NCBI GenBank assembly: GCA_948144175.1
Contig: CANXME010000095.1
Span: 496,001 to 560,000, forward strand
DNA length: 64,000 bases
DNA from: Closterium sp. NIES-65
Lineage: Eukaryota > Streptophyta > Zygnematophyceae > Desmidiales > Closteriaceae
Direction: 5' to 3'
The position numbers and the translations under genes are program-made. The notes under the pieces are model-generated. The model was not told the origin of the DNA. It ran no database searches and saw only the letters and a list, made by a program, of their open reading frames with translations. Each line of letters begins with the position of its first letter. Position 1 is the stretch's first letter. Below, piece after piece: positions 42,340 through 54,480 of the stretch.

Positions 42340-43542
42340 CTAGACCTCCTCCTGCCTGTCCTCAAGGACGTCCGTGCCAAGGGCACACTCACCCCCGACG
42401 GACGAAGGACAGGCAGACTCAGACTCAGCAACAAGACAAGCAGCGTAGTCTAGACGACAGCGAGTAGCAAAGTCGACGAGCTCAGCAACTAGGGCAGACG
42501 CAGCAGTGGACTCAAAAGAAGGGTCAGTGAGGACAGTAGCAAGGAGACGCGTGACAGTAGGACTGGCAGCACAAAGAGAGTCCGACTCCGGGTCGGCAAG
42601 AGCAGGAAGAGAGGACTGAGGAGGAGAAGGTAAAGGGGCACGCAGAGGAGCAGTGGAGGGACGCAGAGACATCCTGTGTGTGTCAGGGACAGGAGGAGGA
42701 CGCTGACGCGAACCACGACCACTAGCGCGAGCAGTACCGACAGGCAACGTAGGGCGAGACGCAGGCTCACAACGCTCAGCAAGACCTCCAGTAGGACTAG
42801 TGTAGGGAGAAGGAGCAGGTAAAGGTGAGGTAGGCTGCAACTGGAACTGTGACGGGACAGGCTGTGGACACTCTAAGGGAGGAGGAGGACCAGTAGAAGG
42901 TGGAAGACCAAGAACTTGCTGCAGAAGTGGAACGAAGTACGGTCGAGGCCGCGTGGCTACGCCAGAAACAGCAGGGACAGCACCAGTACCCCCAGCAGGA
43001 GCACCCGCTCCAGCAGCACCTCCAGCAGCTCCAGAACCTCCAGCAGCACCAGGAGCACCCCCAGCAGGACCACTAGTGGTAGTCTCAGCGTCAACACCTT
43101 CAGCAGCACCAGCTCTAGTCGAAACTGCAGGCCCAGCAGCTCCTGTACTCCCAGTACGAGCACCTCCTGTACCCACGACAGCAGGACCCTCAGTAGCGGA
43201 AGAACCTCCAGCACCAGGAGCACGGCTCGAGCGCCGGGCAAACCACTCGCGCAGCTCCTGTGGAGAGAGTGGCTCCCGGCGAGACGAAGCACCCGGAGAA
43301 CCTCCAGGCGGAGCACCTCCAGGCTCAGCACCCCCAGGCTCAGCACCCCCAGGCGTAGCACCCCCAGGCTCAGCACCCCCAAGCTCAGCACCCCCAGGCG
43401 TAGCACCCCTAGGCTCAGCACCCCCTGGCTCAGCACCCCCAGGCTCCGCACCCCCAGGCTCAGCACCCCCAGGCTCAGCACCCGCAGCAGCACCAGAGTC
43501 ACCAGTGACCTTGACCGGCTCAACCGCGTCTACCTGGGACAC
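42340..43542 (-). pseudogene. Linker and pre-RT spacer, element G
   Basis: The 400-residue ORF has about 15 Gly-Ala-Glu-Pro-Gly type pentapeptides, the 'REPLSPQELREWFARR' block, Gly/Ala-rich arrays and the conserved 'LVAELVDFATRCRLDYAACL' segment. It ends at a CAG-to-TAG (42340-42342). Another CAG-to-TAG lies at 42214-42216 just before RT. Confidence 0.8.
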
Positions 43543-43577
43543 ACCTGAAGGGGCAAGACCCTGAGGAGGGAGGGGGT

Positions 43578-45961
43578 CTACCAGGGGGGGACGTGGGACA
43601 AGGAAGAGCGGGGGCGGGGGGAGGGACGGAGTGCGGTAGGGGAAGAGGCGTTAGACGGGGACCGAGTCGTCAAACGTGACGTCCTGGGAGGACAGAACAC
43701 GGCGAGAGGTGGGGTGGTAGAACTGCCACCCTGGCGCGTTAAGGGGGAACCCCAGGAAGACGCAAGGAGCAGCACGAGGGGACAGCTTGTTCGCAGACAA
43801 GTTGCGGACAAACGCCCGAGATCCCCAGACCCGGAACGCCAACGCATCGCCAACCTTCCCCGTCCACAGCAAGGTTGGGGAGGTCTCCGGCCTGGAGACC
43901 CTGGGGTGAAGGTTGATCTGATGCGCCGCTTACCTCACCGCAAACGGCCACAGAAAATGGGGGGCAGCCGCATGCATCATAGACGTACGAGCGACGTCCA
44001 TGACCATGCCAATGCGGCGCTCAGCAATCCCATTTTGCTGCGGAGAGTCCGGAAGCCTGAAGGTCTGACGGATGCCTCGTGCACGACAGTAGGCTCTCAG
44101 AAGGCCAGAGGAAAACTCTCCGCCTCTGTCCGAGTGCAGACGCAGAACAGGAAAGTCTGAGCCAAAGCTCTGCCTGAGCTAACCGAGCTGCGCGGATCCA
44201 GTCGATCAGCACCTCAGTGACATCACCCTTGCTGCGCAAGGGGAAGACTGCGGTGTAACGCGAGTAGTCATCAACAACGAGCAGGAAGTAGCGCTCGTGA
44301 CCCTGTCCACGGACGCGGGCTGGGCCCCACACGTCCATGTGAAGCGTCTGCAACGGGGCCTCTGTCGGAGGAAACTGGGAGGAGTGAGGGGCAGCACGCT
44401 GGCGCCCCTCGACACAGGGGACATAGGTAGGGCCAGGGCCCTGACGAAGGGGAGGGAGGGACCGGGGGAGACCAGAAACAAGAAGACGAGAGGCCATGCC
44501 TCTGAGCCGAAGCAAAGAGGGGTGACCAAGGCGGTGGTGCCAGAGGAGAGTCTCGTGAGACAAGAGACGGCACGAACAGGGGGCAGACTCAGGACCAGAC
44601 CTGGACGCTGCAGCAAACACCTGACCCGACGCAGCTACCCTACCAGACTCAGCAACGGGAGGAGAAGCAGTGGTCAGTGTGTACAGGCTCGACCCCTGCT
44701 GACGGGTAAACGTAGCCAGGTGTCGGCCTGTGCTAGCCTCTGTGCAGTGCGTCACCTGCTGACGCGCAGGAGTGAACTGGTGTACTCCCGCATCCTGTAG
44801 CTCAGCACCACTCACCAGGTTCGTAGAGAACGAGGGGAGGTAGAGACCAGTAAGGGTGCCAGAGGGAGCCGCCGGACACGGGAGGACTGTGGAGAAGCGA
44901 GACAAGACAGGACCCCTTGAGGGGTCAGCCAGAGACACCGCAACCGGCCGACTAAGCGGCGTGAGTGTGGTGCGGTCCCGAAAGAAGGAGCGAGACGCCC
45001 AAGAGTCAAGGGTGAAGGTGAGGGAGGCCGAAGCCGACGTAGTACCTGAGAGCGCAGACTCACCAGTACCTGAGGACGCAGACACACTAGCACCTAGAGC
45101 AGCAGCGTCGCAGGCACCTAGGGCAGCCACCTCACCAGTACCTAGAGCAGCAGTCTCAATGCCCGGATCGGGCGGGAAACACCGGTAACAGTCACCCTCA
45201 TCACTAATAGACACAGCATACATGGTAGAGAGAATAGCATCAAAGTCAAGATCATAGATGGCAACACCCGCCCTAGACAGCTCGCCCCAGCGAGGGATCT
45301 CTGTGGCCTCCGGGAACTGGTGACGCCACGCGTCCGTTAGGCGGCCAAAGCAGCGCTGGGTGGGGTGCGCACCCCCACACTGCTCACCCGCACGGTCGCC
45401 GGTGCGCAGGACGTAGGTGCACGGACCAAAACCCCCACCCCGCTGGCGTGCAGTGTACCACTCACGGAGCTGCTGAGGGGACAGAGTCTCACGACCGCGC
45501 TGCTGCTGCTGGCGCGAGCCACCACCGGAGCCACTCCTCTGCGAAGACCCGCGACCAGCTCCACCGCCACCCCCGCCGCCTCCGCCGCCTCCGCCGCCAC
45601 CGCTACTGCCGCCGCCTCCGCCGCCTCCTCCACTGCCGCCACCTCCGCCACCTCCCCTCCCACTGCCACCGCCGCCGCCGCCTCCGCCTCCACTGTCGCC
45701 ACCGACCCCTCCACTCCCGCCTCCACTCCCACCGCCACCCCTACTCCCCCCGCCGCCTCCACCTCCACCTCCACCGCCCCCGCTCGCTCCTCCAGTGCCC
45801 CTGCCCCCCTTGCCCTTGCCAGGGCGGCGTTTCCCGCTAGGGGCAGACGCCACATCGACCGACTCAAGACCAAGGAGGTCGGCCGCAGCAGCAGAGGCAA
45901 CAGAGGGCAGAAGGGGGGAGGGGGAACACCCCTCAAAGATTGGGGGTGCGCGGGTCACCAC
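43578..45961 (-). pseudogene. Gag C-terminus, protease and integrase, element G
   Basis: The ORF 45961-44021 runs through a Gly-rich tract, the knuckle-like motif (C-x13-C-x3-H-x4-C), the protease ('TLDSWASRSFFRD', Gly to Trp next to the catalytic Asp-Ser) and the first half of integrase to 'VLIDWIRAAR'. A deletion of a few bases near 44180 then shifts the frame. The remaining integrase ('SPQQNGIAERRIG' and the C-terminal block) continues in another frame to about 43578. Confidence 0.85.
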
Positions 45962-46080
45962 GAGAGGCCCCTACAGCGACTATGCTCTTCTCCGACGCTA
46001 GGAGGGCCTTCTCGAGGAGGTCAACAGTGAGTGTGGTGGGACAGACTGAAAGGAAGTGGTCCCTGACTACGCGAAGGGAG

Positions 46081-46599
46081 TCAGGGAGGCGAGTGACTAT
46101 GTAGCAGAGAGTGATGTACATGGGGGGGGGGGTTCTTGGCGCAGAACTCAGCAGGAAGCGCAGCGCGGTAGCGAGTGTCACTAGTGCGGAGGTGCGTAAT
46201 GAGGTCAGCAACTGTGGGAAAGGCAACAAGGTTAGGGAAGAGGTACGGTAGCATGCGACGGCTCAGTGCAGCAGTGGCAGGGGAGGAGTAGCGTGCAACT
46301 ACAGCGTCGTACAAGGTCTGAGCACTCTTGTACTGACTAAAGTGCGCACGCTCGGAGGTAGGGAGGTGGCGACGCACAGCAAGACGTGCAGCAGCGTCGC
46401 GCTTGGCCCACTGGGAGCGAACAGTGGCGTCAACATCAGCAGCAGGGGCAGGAGAGGCGCCACAGTTAAGGTCAAAGAGAGAGAGACCGTCTGCCCTATC
46501 GCACTGGAGGAACAGCTGCAGGTCATCTTCCCAGACCTCAAAGTCAATGGCCCGACCCTCAGCGTCAAATGCGAGGACACTAGGGGTAGCCATGACCAC
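46081..46599 (-). pseudogene. Gag N-terminus, element G
   Basis: It starts 'MVMATPSVLAFDAEGRAIDF' and is open to an uninterrupted run of 11 G (46122-46132 on the plus strand), where it shifts frame after 'NPPP'. The continuing capsid sequence 'MYITLCYIVTRLPDSLRVVR' is in the next frame until about 45940, where an extra base in 'AAAGATTGGGGG' shifts it again. Confidence 0.85.
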
Positions 46600-46789
46600 A
46601 GTAGACTAGCAGTGCAAATAGTAGGGGGAGGGCAGTGCAGTAACAGAGGTGCTGCTCTCACCAGACAGGGCGGTTCGGGCAGCTTGGCAGCACAGCAGCT
46701 CAGCAACACGGCGGCTCGGGCGATTCGGGCGGCTCGGCAGCAACTGTGGCTCGGCGGCACCCGCAGCTTGGCTCCTCAGCTGCTCAGAC

Positions 46790-47240
46790 GGCTCGGGCGG
46801 CTCGGGTGGCTCGGGCGATTCGGGCGGCTCGGGCGGCTCGGGCGGCTCGGGCGGTGCGGGCGGCTCGGCTGCGTAGGGCGGCAGGGCCGCTGGTAGGGCG
46901 GCGGGGCCGCTGGTAGGGTGGCGGGGCAGCTGGTAGGGCGACGGGGCCACAGGTAGGGCGGCGGGGCCGGTGGTAGGGCGGCGGAGCCGCAGGTAGGGCG
47001 GCGGGGCTGCAGGTAGGGCGGCGAGGCCGCTAGTAGGGCGGCTGGGCCGCAGGTAGGGCGACTGGGCCGGGTCGAAGGTAGGGCGACGGGGCCAGGGCCG
47101 GGGCGCAGGTAGGGTGACGGGGCTTGGGTCGGGGCCGCAGGTAGGTCGACGTCGGCGAGGCCGCAGGTTGGGCGGCGAGGCCGCTAGTAGGGCGGCGGGG
47201 CCGTAGCAGGGCGACGGGGCCGGGTCGAAGGTAGGGCGAT
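46790..47240 (-). repeat. Leader minisatellite of element G
   Basis: A short CGGCTCGGG array (46790-46870) is followed by units of about 17-18 bp (GTAGGGCGGCGGGGCCGC). Related to the array of element B but with different unit length and number. Confidence 0.8.
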
Positions 47241-47308
47241 GAGGCCAGGGCCGGGGCGATGTGGTGGGCCCTAGGCACAGTTCCCACGAGGGAACCTGCT
47301 CGATACCA

Positions 47309-47439
47309 TGAGGAAATAGAAACGAGAATGAATGAAGTATGAATGAAGTGGGTACAAGTACTAACCCTAATTGGGTTATACCCCCTATGGGATACCCCAC
47401 TACAGCCTACACAATAGTATAAGCTATAATGTTCTGACA
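47309..47439 (-). repeat. 5' LTR of element G
   Basis: 131 bp, next to the primer site (about 47295-47308) and a 6-bp post-PBS hairpin (47280-47295). Confidence 0.93.
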
Positions 47440-47749
47440 GCCAACTTATTGTCGCTGCATTGCTTTTGCTGTTATAACGCTGCATGCGAACTAGCCTTGT
47501 GATCACTTGCTTGTGCTCAGATTGTGTGATGATTTTAAGATCCACCTTTACTGTTGCTTTGTTGCTATTTTTCACTGGTCTTCTGACCATTTGTGGTCTT
47601 GCTCTCTCTACCTATCCCTCACATAACCTATGGGGGTGTGTCAAATGTTATATGTTTGTGATAGGCTATAGTGAGGCATACAGTAGGGAGTACAACATTG
47701 TTAGGGTTTGTTATTTGTACCCAACCCTTGCTTGTTCACTTCGTTCCGC
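47440..47749 (+). mobile_element. Element H, right part: 3' UTR and truncated LTR
   Basis: It continues the 3' untranslated region of H after the second GCCAA, aligning with the same region of element A ('CTGCATG.GAACTAGCC'). A polypurine tract (CCTATGGGGGTG) and an LTR start at 47639 follow. The LTR loses similarity near 47748, where element D resumes. Confidence 0.8.
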
Positions 47750-49032
47750 GGAAAATGGGAGTTCAGGATCAAAACTTTCGTGGACGGCGCCATCGACAAA
47801 TACAAAGCGCGATGGGTCGGCAAACTTGGTTCGTCGACTATAAGACCTTCGCACCTGTCGGGCGACACACCTCCGTGCGACCTAATCTGTGTCGCAGCTA
47901 TGAAGCAGCACCCGCTCTGCTAGATTGACGTGTCCAATGCGTTTCTAAATGCAATCGTCGACGCCTTTATCAACCTCGATCAGCCGCATGCCTTTGAAGA
48001 GGACACTTACGCTGTCTGCCTCATGCAGAAACCCCTCTATGGGATCAGGCAGGCTCCACGACTGTGGCAGCAGTACCTCCAAGGCGTACTCATCGAGCTT
48101 GGGTTCCAGCAGTTACCCCACGATTAAGGGATGTACTAGCTCGAGTCCCGCGGCAGCTTCATCCTGCTTGTCGCCTACATGGACGACCTGCTCTACATCG
48201 GAGATAACGTGGAGCTGCTTGATCACTTTGAATTCGACATCAAGCAGACGCTCAAAGTGACTATAAATCACAGCGTCACACAATTCCTCGGCATCAACGT
48301 GATGCAATTGCCCGACACTATCCACCTGTCAACCGTGAAGTATGCCGAGACACTCGTCAAGAAGTTCGGCATCGCTCCCGTTAGCCTCACCACTCCTTTC
48401 CGCGATCCTCCTACTAACCACGAGCCCGACATCACCCCACTAACTGCCGCCGATCATCGCCTATACCAACATCAACCAGAGTGCCTCCTCTTTGCCGATG
48501 TCACATGCCGACCGAGTCCATCATACATCGCTAGCCAGCTCGCCCAATACCTGCGCCGACCTGAAGGGAAGAATGTGGCGGACCTACGACGCGCACTACA
48601 ATACTTTGTCTCTACTCCTAACGTCAGCCTAACCTACAAAGCAAATCTAATGGATAATCTGCATCTTACTGGCTATGTGGGCGATGATCATGCTGAGGAC
48701 ACTGAGAACATGAGGTCCCGCACAGGCTTCATTTTCAAACTTGAGCGTACAGGAACCATATCTTGGAACTCTCAGAAGCAGAAGCTCATCGCCATTTCAT
48801 CAACCTAAGCCGAGTTCATCTCAGCAAGAGCAGCAGTTCGCAAACGACTCTGCCTCACAGAGCTTCTGCAGGAAACAAAATCGTCGATGAACAGATCGTT
48901 CAAGTTACTGTGTGACAACCAGAGCGCCATCAAGATCGCGAACAAACTTGGCTTCGTCAGCCGCACAAAACGCATCGCCCTCCGTTACGTTTTCATGAAT
49001 GACGAAATCGACAAGGTTAAGGTCCAGCTCAC
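47750..49032 (+). pseudogene. Copia RT and RNase H, element D
   Basis: RT begins 'WEFRIKTFVDGAIDKYKARW' and has 'IDVSNAFLNAIVD', 'KPLYGIRQAPRLWQQYLQGV' and the catalytic 'AYMDDLLYIGD'. RNase H includes 'SRTGFIFKLERTGTISWNSQ' and 'LLCDNQSAIKIANKLGF'. At least four stops (for example 47921-47923, 48125-48127, 48137-48139) and a deletion in the fingers region show it is dead. Its last codons 'KVKVQLT' are cut by element E and resume at 63205. Confidence 0.88.
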
Positions 49033-49166
49033 TGAGAAGAAGTGAACGAGAGAATAAGTGAACTATGAACGAAGTGAGTACAAATAGGAAACCCTAATTG
49101 GGTTGTACCCCCTATGGCATACCCCACTATAGCCTACATAAATGAGTAAGCTATAATGTTCTGACA
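49033..49166 (-). repeat. 3' LTR of element E
   Basis: 134 bp. The polypurine tract (CCTATGGGGGTG on the minus strand) is at 49167-49178. Confidence 0.93.
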
Positions 49167-49379
49167 CACCCCCATAGGCAAAGTGGGGGAGAACAAGGGG
49201 TCACAAGACCAGTCAAGCAAAGCAAAGCAAAGCTCAGGGTGGATCACAAAGTCACCACACATTCCGAGCACAAGTTCAAAAGGCCAGAAGGCCAGTTCAC
49301 ATGCAAGATCATATATAAAGATATACAAGAGTCAAGCAAGTAAGAGCAAGAGTATATATATGTGAAGGTACAAGCAAGG

Positions 49380-52092
49380 TCAAGAAGTGAGCAAGTGAGG
49401 CAAGACAGACACAAGACCCAACTGCGTGCAACAACGCTGATGATCACAAGGCGCAAGTGCCTTAGTGAAGACATCAGCAGTGTTGGCCTCAGAGGCCACG
49501 TACGCAAGTCGCAACTGTCCACGCTGCTGCAGCTCACGAGCAAGAAAGTAGCGGAGGGCAATGTGCTTCGTTCTGTGCTCCAGTCGCTGCTCTCGACACA
49601 AGGCCAGCATGGCCTTGTTGTCTACGTACAGGACTGGAGGAGAACGAGGCTGCTCTCCAAGGTCGGTCAGCAGGTAGGTGAGCCAGCGTAACTCCTGTGC
49701 AGCCATAGCCCCAGCGTAGATCTCAGCCTCACAACTGGAGCCCAGAACAGAAGACGAGCGAGTAGCCCGCCACGAAACAGAGCCGGAACCAAGGCTGAAG
49801 GTGTAACCCTGTGACGACCGCTGCGTAGCCTGGTCGTCAGCCCAGGAAGCGTCTGCGTGCCCAGTGAGGACCACTGGACTGCGCCCTCCAAGCACTAGCC
49901 CCATGCCCGACGTACTGCACAAGTAACGCAACACCCTCTTCGCTGCAGCCATGTGCTCTGGTCGGTGTCTCCCAGGAGCAACATAGCGTGCGAGAGGGTA
50001 TGCAAGGTCAGGACGTGTGCAGGTCATCAGGTACATGAGGCAGCCAACAAGCTCTGGAAACGGGCCACTCGACTCTACGGACTCATCCGAAGGCAGAGCT
50101 GAGAGCGAGTGGCGAGTAGGCAGAGGAGTGGCCTGAGGCGAGGAGTACGTGAAGCCGAAGCGCTGAAGGACCTGCTGCACCATGTGTGACTGAGTCAGGG
50201 TAATGGTGCGGCGCGCTCTGTCCCGGATGATCTGCAAGCCAAGGTAGCTGCGCAGTTCACCCAGGTCAGTGCACGTATGTCTCTTCTGCAGCTCGGACTT
50301 CACGTAGGCGAGTCCAGCAGTGTCAGCTGTGGCAAAGACCAAGTCGTCGACGTACACGAGGATGTAGAACGGCGGCAGAGAGGTGTCGGTGCGCAGAAAC
50401 AGCGACGGGTCGGCAGTAGACGGAGCAAACCCAAGTGCCGCGAGCGTAGTCCTCAGTGTGTCATGCCACTCACGTGGCGCCTGGCGGAGACCGTAGACTG
50501 GACGCCGGAGACTCCACTGGGTACCAGGAGGGAAAGACCCAGTGAAGCCAGGTGGGCGGCGCAGCCAGATCTCCTCGTGCAGACTGCCCTGCAAGAAAGC
50601 TGTGCTGAAGTCGAGAGAGTGCAGCTCGTAGTCACGGTGAGCAGCAACGTGCAGCAGGACCCGAAGAGTGGTCATCTTCGGGGTGGGGGAGAATGTCTGA
50701 AAGTAGTCAACCCCCTTCCGCTGACTGAAGCCACGAGCCACGTAACGCGCCTTGAAGACAGGCGGAGAACCCGGCGGCCGCTTCACCCTGAAAATCCACA
50801 TGCCACTGACGATGTTCGCCCCAGGAGGGGGGACAGCGTCGACGTAGGTGCCTGTGGACTTCCAGGAAGCCATCTCTGCATCCATAGCTGCCTGCCACTG
50901 AGAGGAGTAGGGACCCTCTATCGCCTCCGCGTAAGAGCGCGGAGTCGGGATGTCTGGTGCATCCGGGTCTCCCTCAGGGGCTAGCAGTACAGACGCGAGA
51001 TGGGGTGAAGCGGCGGCCAGACACTGGAACTCCTCCTGCCTGTCCTCAAGGACGTCCGTGCCGAGGGCACACTCACCCCCGACGGACGGAGGACAGGCAG
51101 ACTCAGACTCAGCGACAAGACTGGCAGCGTAGTCTAGACGACAGCGCGCAGCAAAGTCGACAAGCTCAGTGACAAGGGCAGACGCAGCAGACGACTCGAA
51201 GGAAGGGTCAGTGACAGCAGTAGCAAGGAGACGCGTGACAGTAGGACTGGCAGCACGAAGAGAGTCCGACTCCGGGTCGGCAAGAGCAGGAAGAGAGGAA
51301 GCAGGAGGAGAAGGTAAAGGGGCACGCAGAGGAGCAGTGGACGGATGCAGAGACATCCGGTGCGTGCCAGGGACAGGAGGAGGACGCTGACGCGACCCGC
51401 GACCACTAGCGCGCTCAGTACGAACAGGCGACGCAGGACAAGACGCAGGCTCACGACGCTCAGTAAGACCTCCAGTCGGACCAGCGTAGGGAGAAGGAGC
51501 AGGCAAAGGGGAGGCAGGCTGTAGCTGTGGCTGTGACCGGACAGGCTGCGGACCCTCTAAGGGAGGAGGAGGAGGTGGAAGACCAAGAACCTGCTGCAGG
51601 AGCGGAACAAAGTACGGTCGGGGCCGCGCAGCGACGCCAGAAACAGCGGGAACAGCAGCAGCACCCCCGGCAGGAGCAACCACTCCAGTAGCACCTCCAG
51701 CAGCACCACCAGAAGCTCCAGAACCTCCAGCAGCAGCACTAGGAGCACTGTCAGTCGGACCGCCAGCGGCAGGCTCAGCGCCAACCCCCTCAGCAGCACC
51801 AGCTCCAGGAGAACTCGCAGACCCAGCAGCTCCAGCACCCACAGGACTAGCACCGCCGGGACGCGCGGCAGCAGTGCCCTCTGCAGCCGAAGAACCACCA
51901 GCACCAGCAGCACGCCTCCAGCGCCTAGCAAACCACTCACGCAGCTCCTGTGGGGAGAGTGGCTCCCGGCGAGACGAAGCACCCCCAGGCTCAGCACCCC
52001 TAGGCACAGCACTCCCAGGCACAGCACCCCCAGGCTCGGCACCTCCAGGCTCAGCACTCCCAGGCACAGCACCCCCAGGCTCGGCACCTCCA
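49380..52092 (-). CDS. Copia Pol C-terminal half: linker, RT, RNase H (element E)
   Basis: The frame is open far upstream to 52460, but family-like sequence begins with the second 'SSRREPLSPQELREWFARRW' copy near 51970. It passes Gly/Ala-rich arrays and the 'LVTELVDFAARCRLDYAASL' spacer. RT follows ('MWIFRVKRPPGSPPVFKARY', 'STAFLQGSLHEEIWLRRPPG', 'VYVDDLVFATADTAG'), then RNase H ('GHADASWADDQATQ', 'SSCEAEIYAGAMAAQELRW', 'LYVDNKAMLALCREQ') and the end 'ANTADVFTKALAPCDHQRC', stop at 49380-49382. Catalytic residues are intact. It would need the gag frame to be expressed. Confidence 0.9.
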
Positions 52093-52150
52093 GCGCCTGG
52101 CAAACCACTCACGCAGCTCCTGCGGGGAGAGTGGCTCCCGGCGAGACGAG
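51921..52150 (-). repeat. 172-bp tandem duplication that breaks the E frame
   Basis: The block encoding 'SSRREPLSPQELREWF' plus adjacent pentapeptides occurs twice, with equivalent points at 51921 and 52093 (offset 172 bp, not a multiple of three). The first copy ends the gag-integrase frame ('RRWRCRAWGC'), and the second opens the RT frame. Confidence 0.85.
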
Positions 52151-52440
52151 GCACCCCCAGGCACAGCACCCCCAGGCTCAGCACCCCCAGGTACAGCACC
52201 CCCAGGCTCGGCACCTCCAGGCTCAGCACCCCCAGACGCAGCACCCCCAGGCTCAGCACCCCCAGGCTCGGCACCTCCAGGCTCAGCACCCCCAGGCACA
52301 GCACCCCCAGGCTCAGCACCCCCAGGCTCAGCACCCCCAGACTCCGCACCCCCAGGCTCAGCACCCCCAGACTCAGCACCCCCAGACTCCGCACCCCCAG
52401 GCTCAGCACCCCCAGACCCCGTACCCCCAGGCTCAGCTCC
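51985..52440 (-). repeat. 15-bp minisatellite encoding pentapeptides, element E
   Basis: About 25-28 units of a 15-bp repeat reading Gly-Gly-Ala-(Glu/Val/Ser)-Pro/Ser in the coding frame (plus strand AGGCTCAGCACCCCC). It includes the duplicated block. Copy number differs in elements B, C, F, G and I. Confidence 0.88.
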
Positions 52441-54433
52441 CGCAGCAGCACCAGAGTCACCAGTGACCTCGACAGGCTCGACCGCGTCTACCTGGGACAC
52501 ACCTGAAGGGGCAGGACCCTGAGGGGGGAGGGGGACTACCGGGGGGGGACCTGGTACCAAGAAGAGCGGGGGTGGGGGGAGGGACAGAGTGCGGTAGGGG
52601 AAGAGGCGGTAGTAGGGCACCGACTCGTCGAACGTGACGTCCTGGGAGGACAGAACACGTCGAGAGGTGGGGTGGTAGAACTGCCACCCAGGGGCGTCGG
52701 GGGGGAACCCCAGGAAGACGCAGGGAGCAGCGCGAGGGGACAGCTTGTCCGCAGACAAGTCGCGGACAAACGCCCGAGATCCCCAGACCCGGAACGCCGA
52801 CGCATCGCCAACCTTCCGCGTCCACAGCAGGGCTGGGGAGGTCTCCGGCCTGGAGACCCTGGGGTGGAGGTTGATCTGATGCGCTGCGTACCTGACCGCA
52901 AACGGCCACAGAAAATGGGGGGCAGCCGCATGCATCATGGACGTACGGGCGACGTCCATGACCATGCCAATGCGGCGCTCAGCAATCCCATTTTGCTGTG
53001 GGGAGTCCGGAAGCGTGAAGGACTGGCGGATGCCTTGCGCCCGACAGTAGGCACGTAGAAGGCCAGAGGAGAACTCTCCGCCTCTGTCAGAGTGCAGACG
53101 CAACACAGGAAAGTCGGAGCCAAAGCTCTGCCTGAGCTGAAGACGAGCTGCGCGGATCCAGTCGATCAGCACCTCAGTAACCTCACCCTTGCTGCGCAAG
53201 GGGAAGACTGTGGTGTAGCGCGAGTAGTCGTCAACAACGAGCAGGAAGTAGCGCTCCTGACCCTGTCCACGGACGCGGGCTGGGCCCCACACGTCCATGT
53301 GAAGCGTCTGCAGCGGGGCCTCTGTCGGAGGAAACTGGGAGGAGTGAGGGGCAGCACGCTGGCGCCCCTCGACACAGGGGACACAAGCAGGGCCAGGGCC
53401 CTGAGGAAGGGGAGGTAGAGACCGGGGGAGACCAGACACAAGAAGACGGGAGGCCATGCCTCTGAGCCGAAGCAGAGAGGGGTGGCCAAGGCGGTGGTGC
53501 CAGAGGAGGGTCTCGTGAGACAGACGACGACACGAACAGGGGGAAGACTCAGGACCAGACCTGGACGCTGCGGCAAACACCTGACCAGACGAAGGGACCC
53601 TACCAGACTCAGTACCTGGAGGAGAAGCTGTGGTCAGGGTGTACAGGCTCGACCCTGGCCGACGTGTAAACGTAGCCAGGTGACGTCCCGTGCTAGCCTC
53701 CGTGCAGTGGGTCACCCGCTGACGAGCAGGAGTGAACTGGTGGACACCCGCATCCTGTAGGTCAGCACCACTCACCAGGTTCGTCGAGAACGAGGGGAGG
53801 TAGAGACCAGACAGGGTGCCAGAGGGGGCCGCCGGACACGGAAGTACCGTGGAGAAGCGAGACAGGACAGGCCCCCCAGAGGGGTCAGCCAGGGACACCG
53901 CAACCGGCCGACTCAGCGGCGTGAGAGTAGTGCGGTCCCGAAAGAAGGAGCGAGACGCTCCAGAGTCAAGTGTGAAGGTGTGAGAGGCCGAAGCCGACAC
54001 AGTACCTGAGAGGGCAGACTCACCAGTACCTGAGAGCACAGACGCACTGGCACCTAGAGCAGCAGCCTCACTAGTACCTGACGCAGCAGTACCAATGCCC
54101 GGGTCGGGCGGGAAACACCGGTAACAGTCATCCTCATCACTACCAGTCACAACATACATAGCAGAAAGAATAGCATCAAAGTCAAGATCATAAATGGCTA
54201 CACCAGCCCTAGACAGCTCCCCCCAGCGGGGGATCTCAGCGGCCTCCGGAAACTGCTGACGCCAGGCGTCGGTCAGGCGGCCAAAGCAGCGGCGGGCTGC
54301 GTGGGTGCCTCCACACCTCTCCCCCGCATGGTCGCCGGTGCGAAGAACGTAGGGGCAGGGACCAAACGCACCACCACGCTGACGCTGCAAGTACCACTCA
54401 CGGAGCTGCTGAGGGGCGGGGACGGTGCGAGAG

Positions 54434-54480
<47 letters not shown>

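Larger units (their letters stand above)
40346..47439 (-). mobile_element. Element G: full-length, mutated Ty1/copia
   Basis: Minus strand. The LTRs are 47309-47439 (131 bp) and 40346-40478 (133 bp) with several differences, including an A-run change. GCCAA flanks it at 40341-40345 and 47440-47444. The primer site is TGGTATCGAGCAGG. All domains are recognisable in the family order. It was inserted into the 3' untranslated part of element H. Confidence 0.94.
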
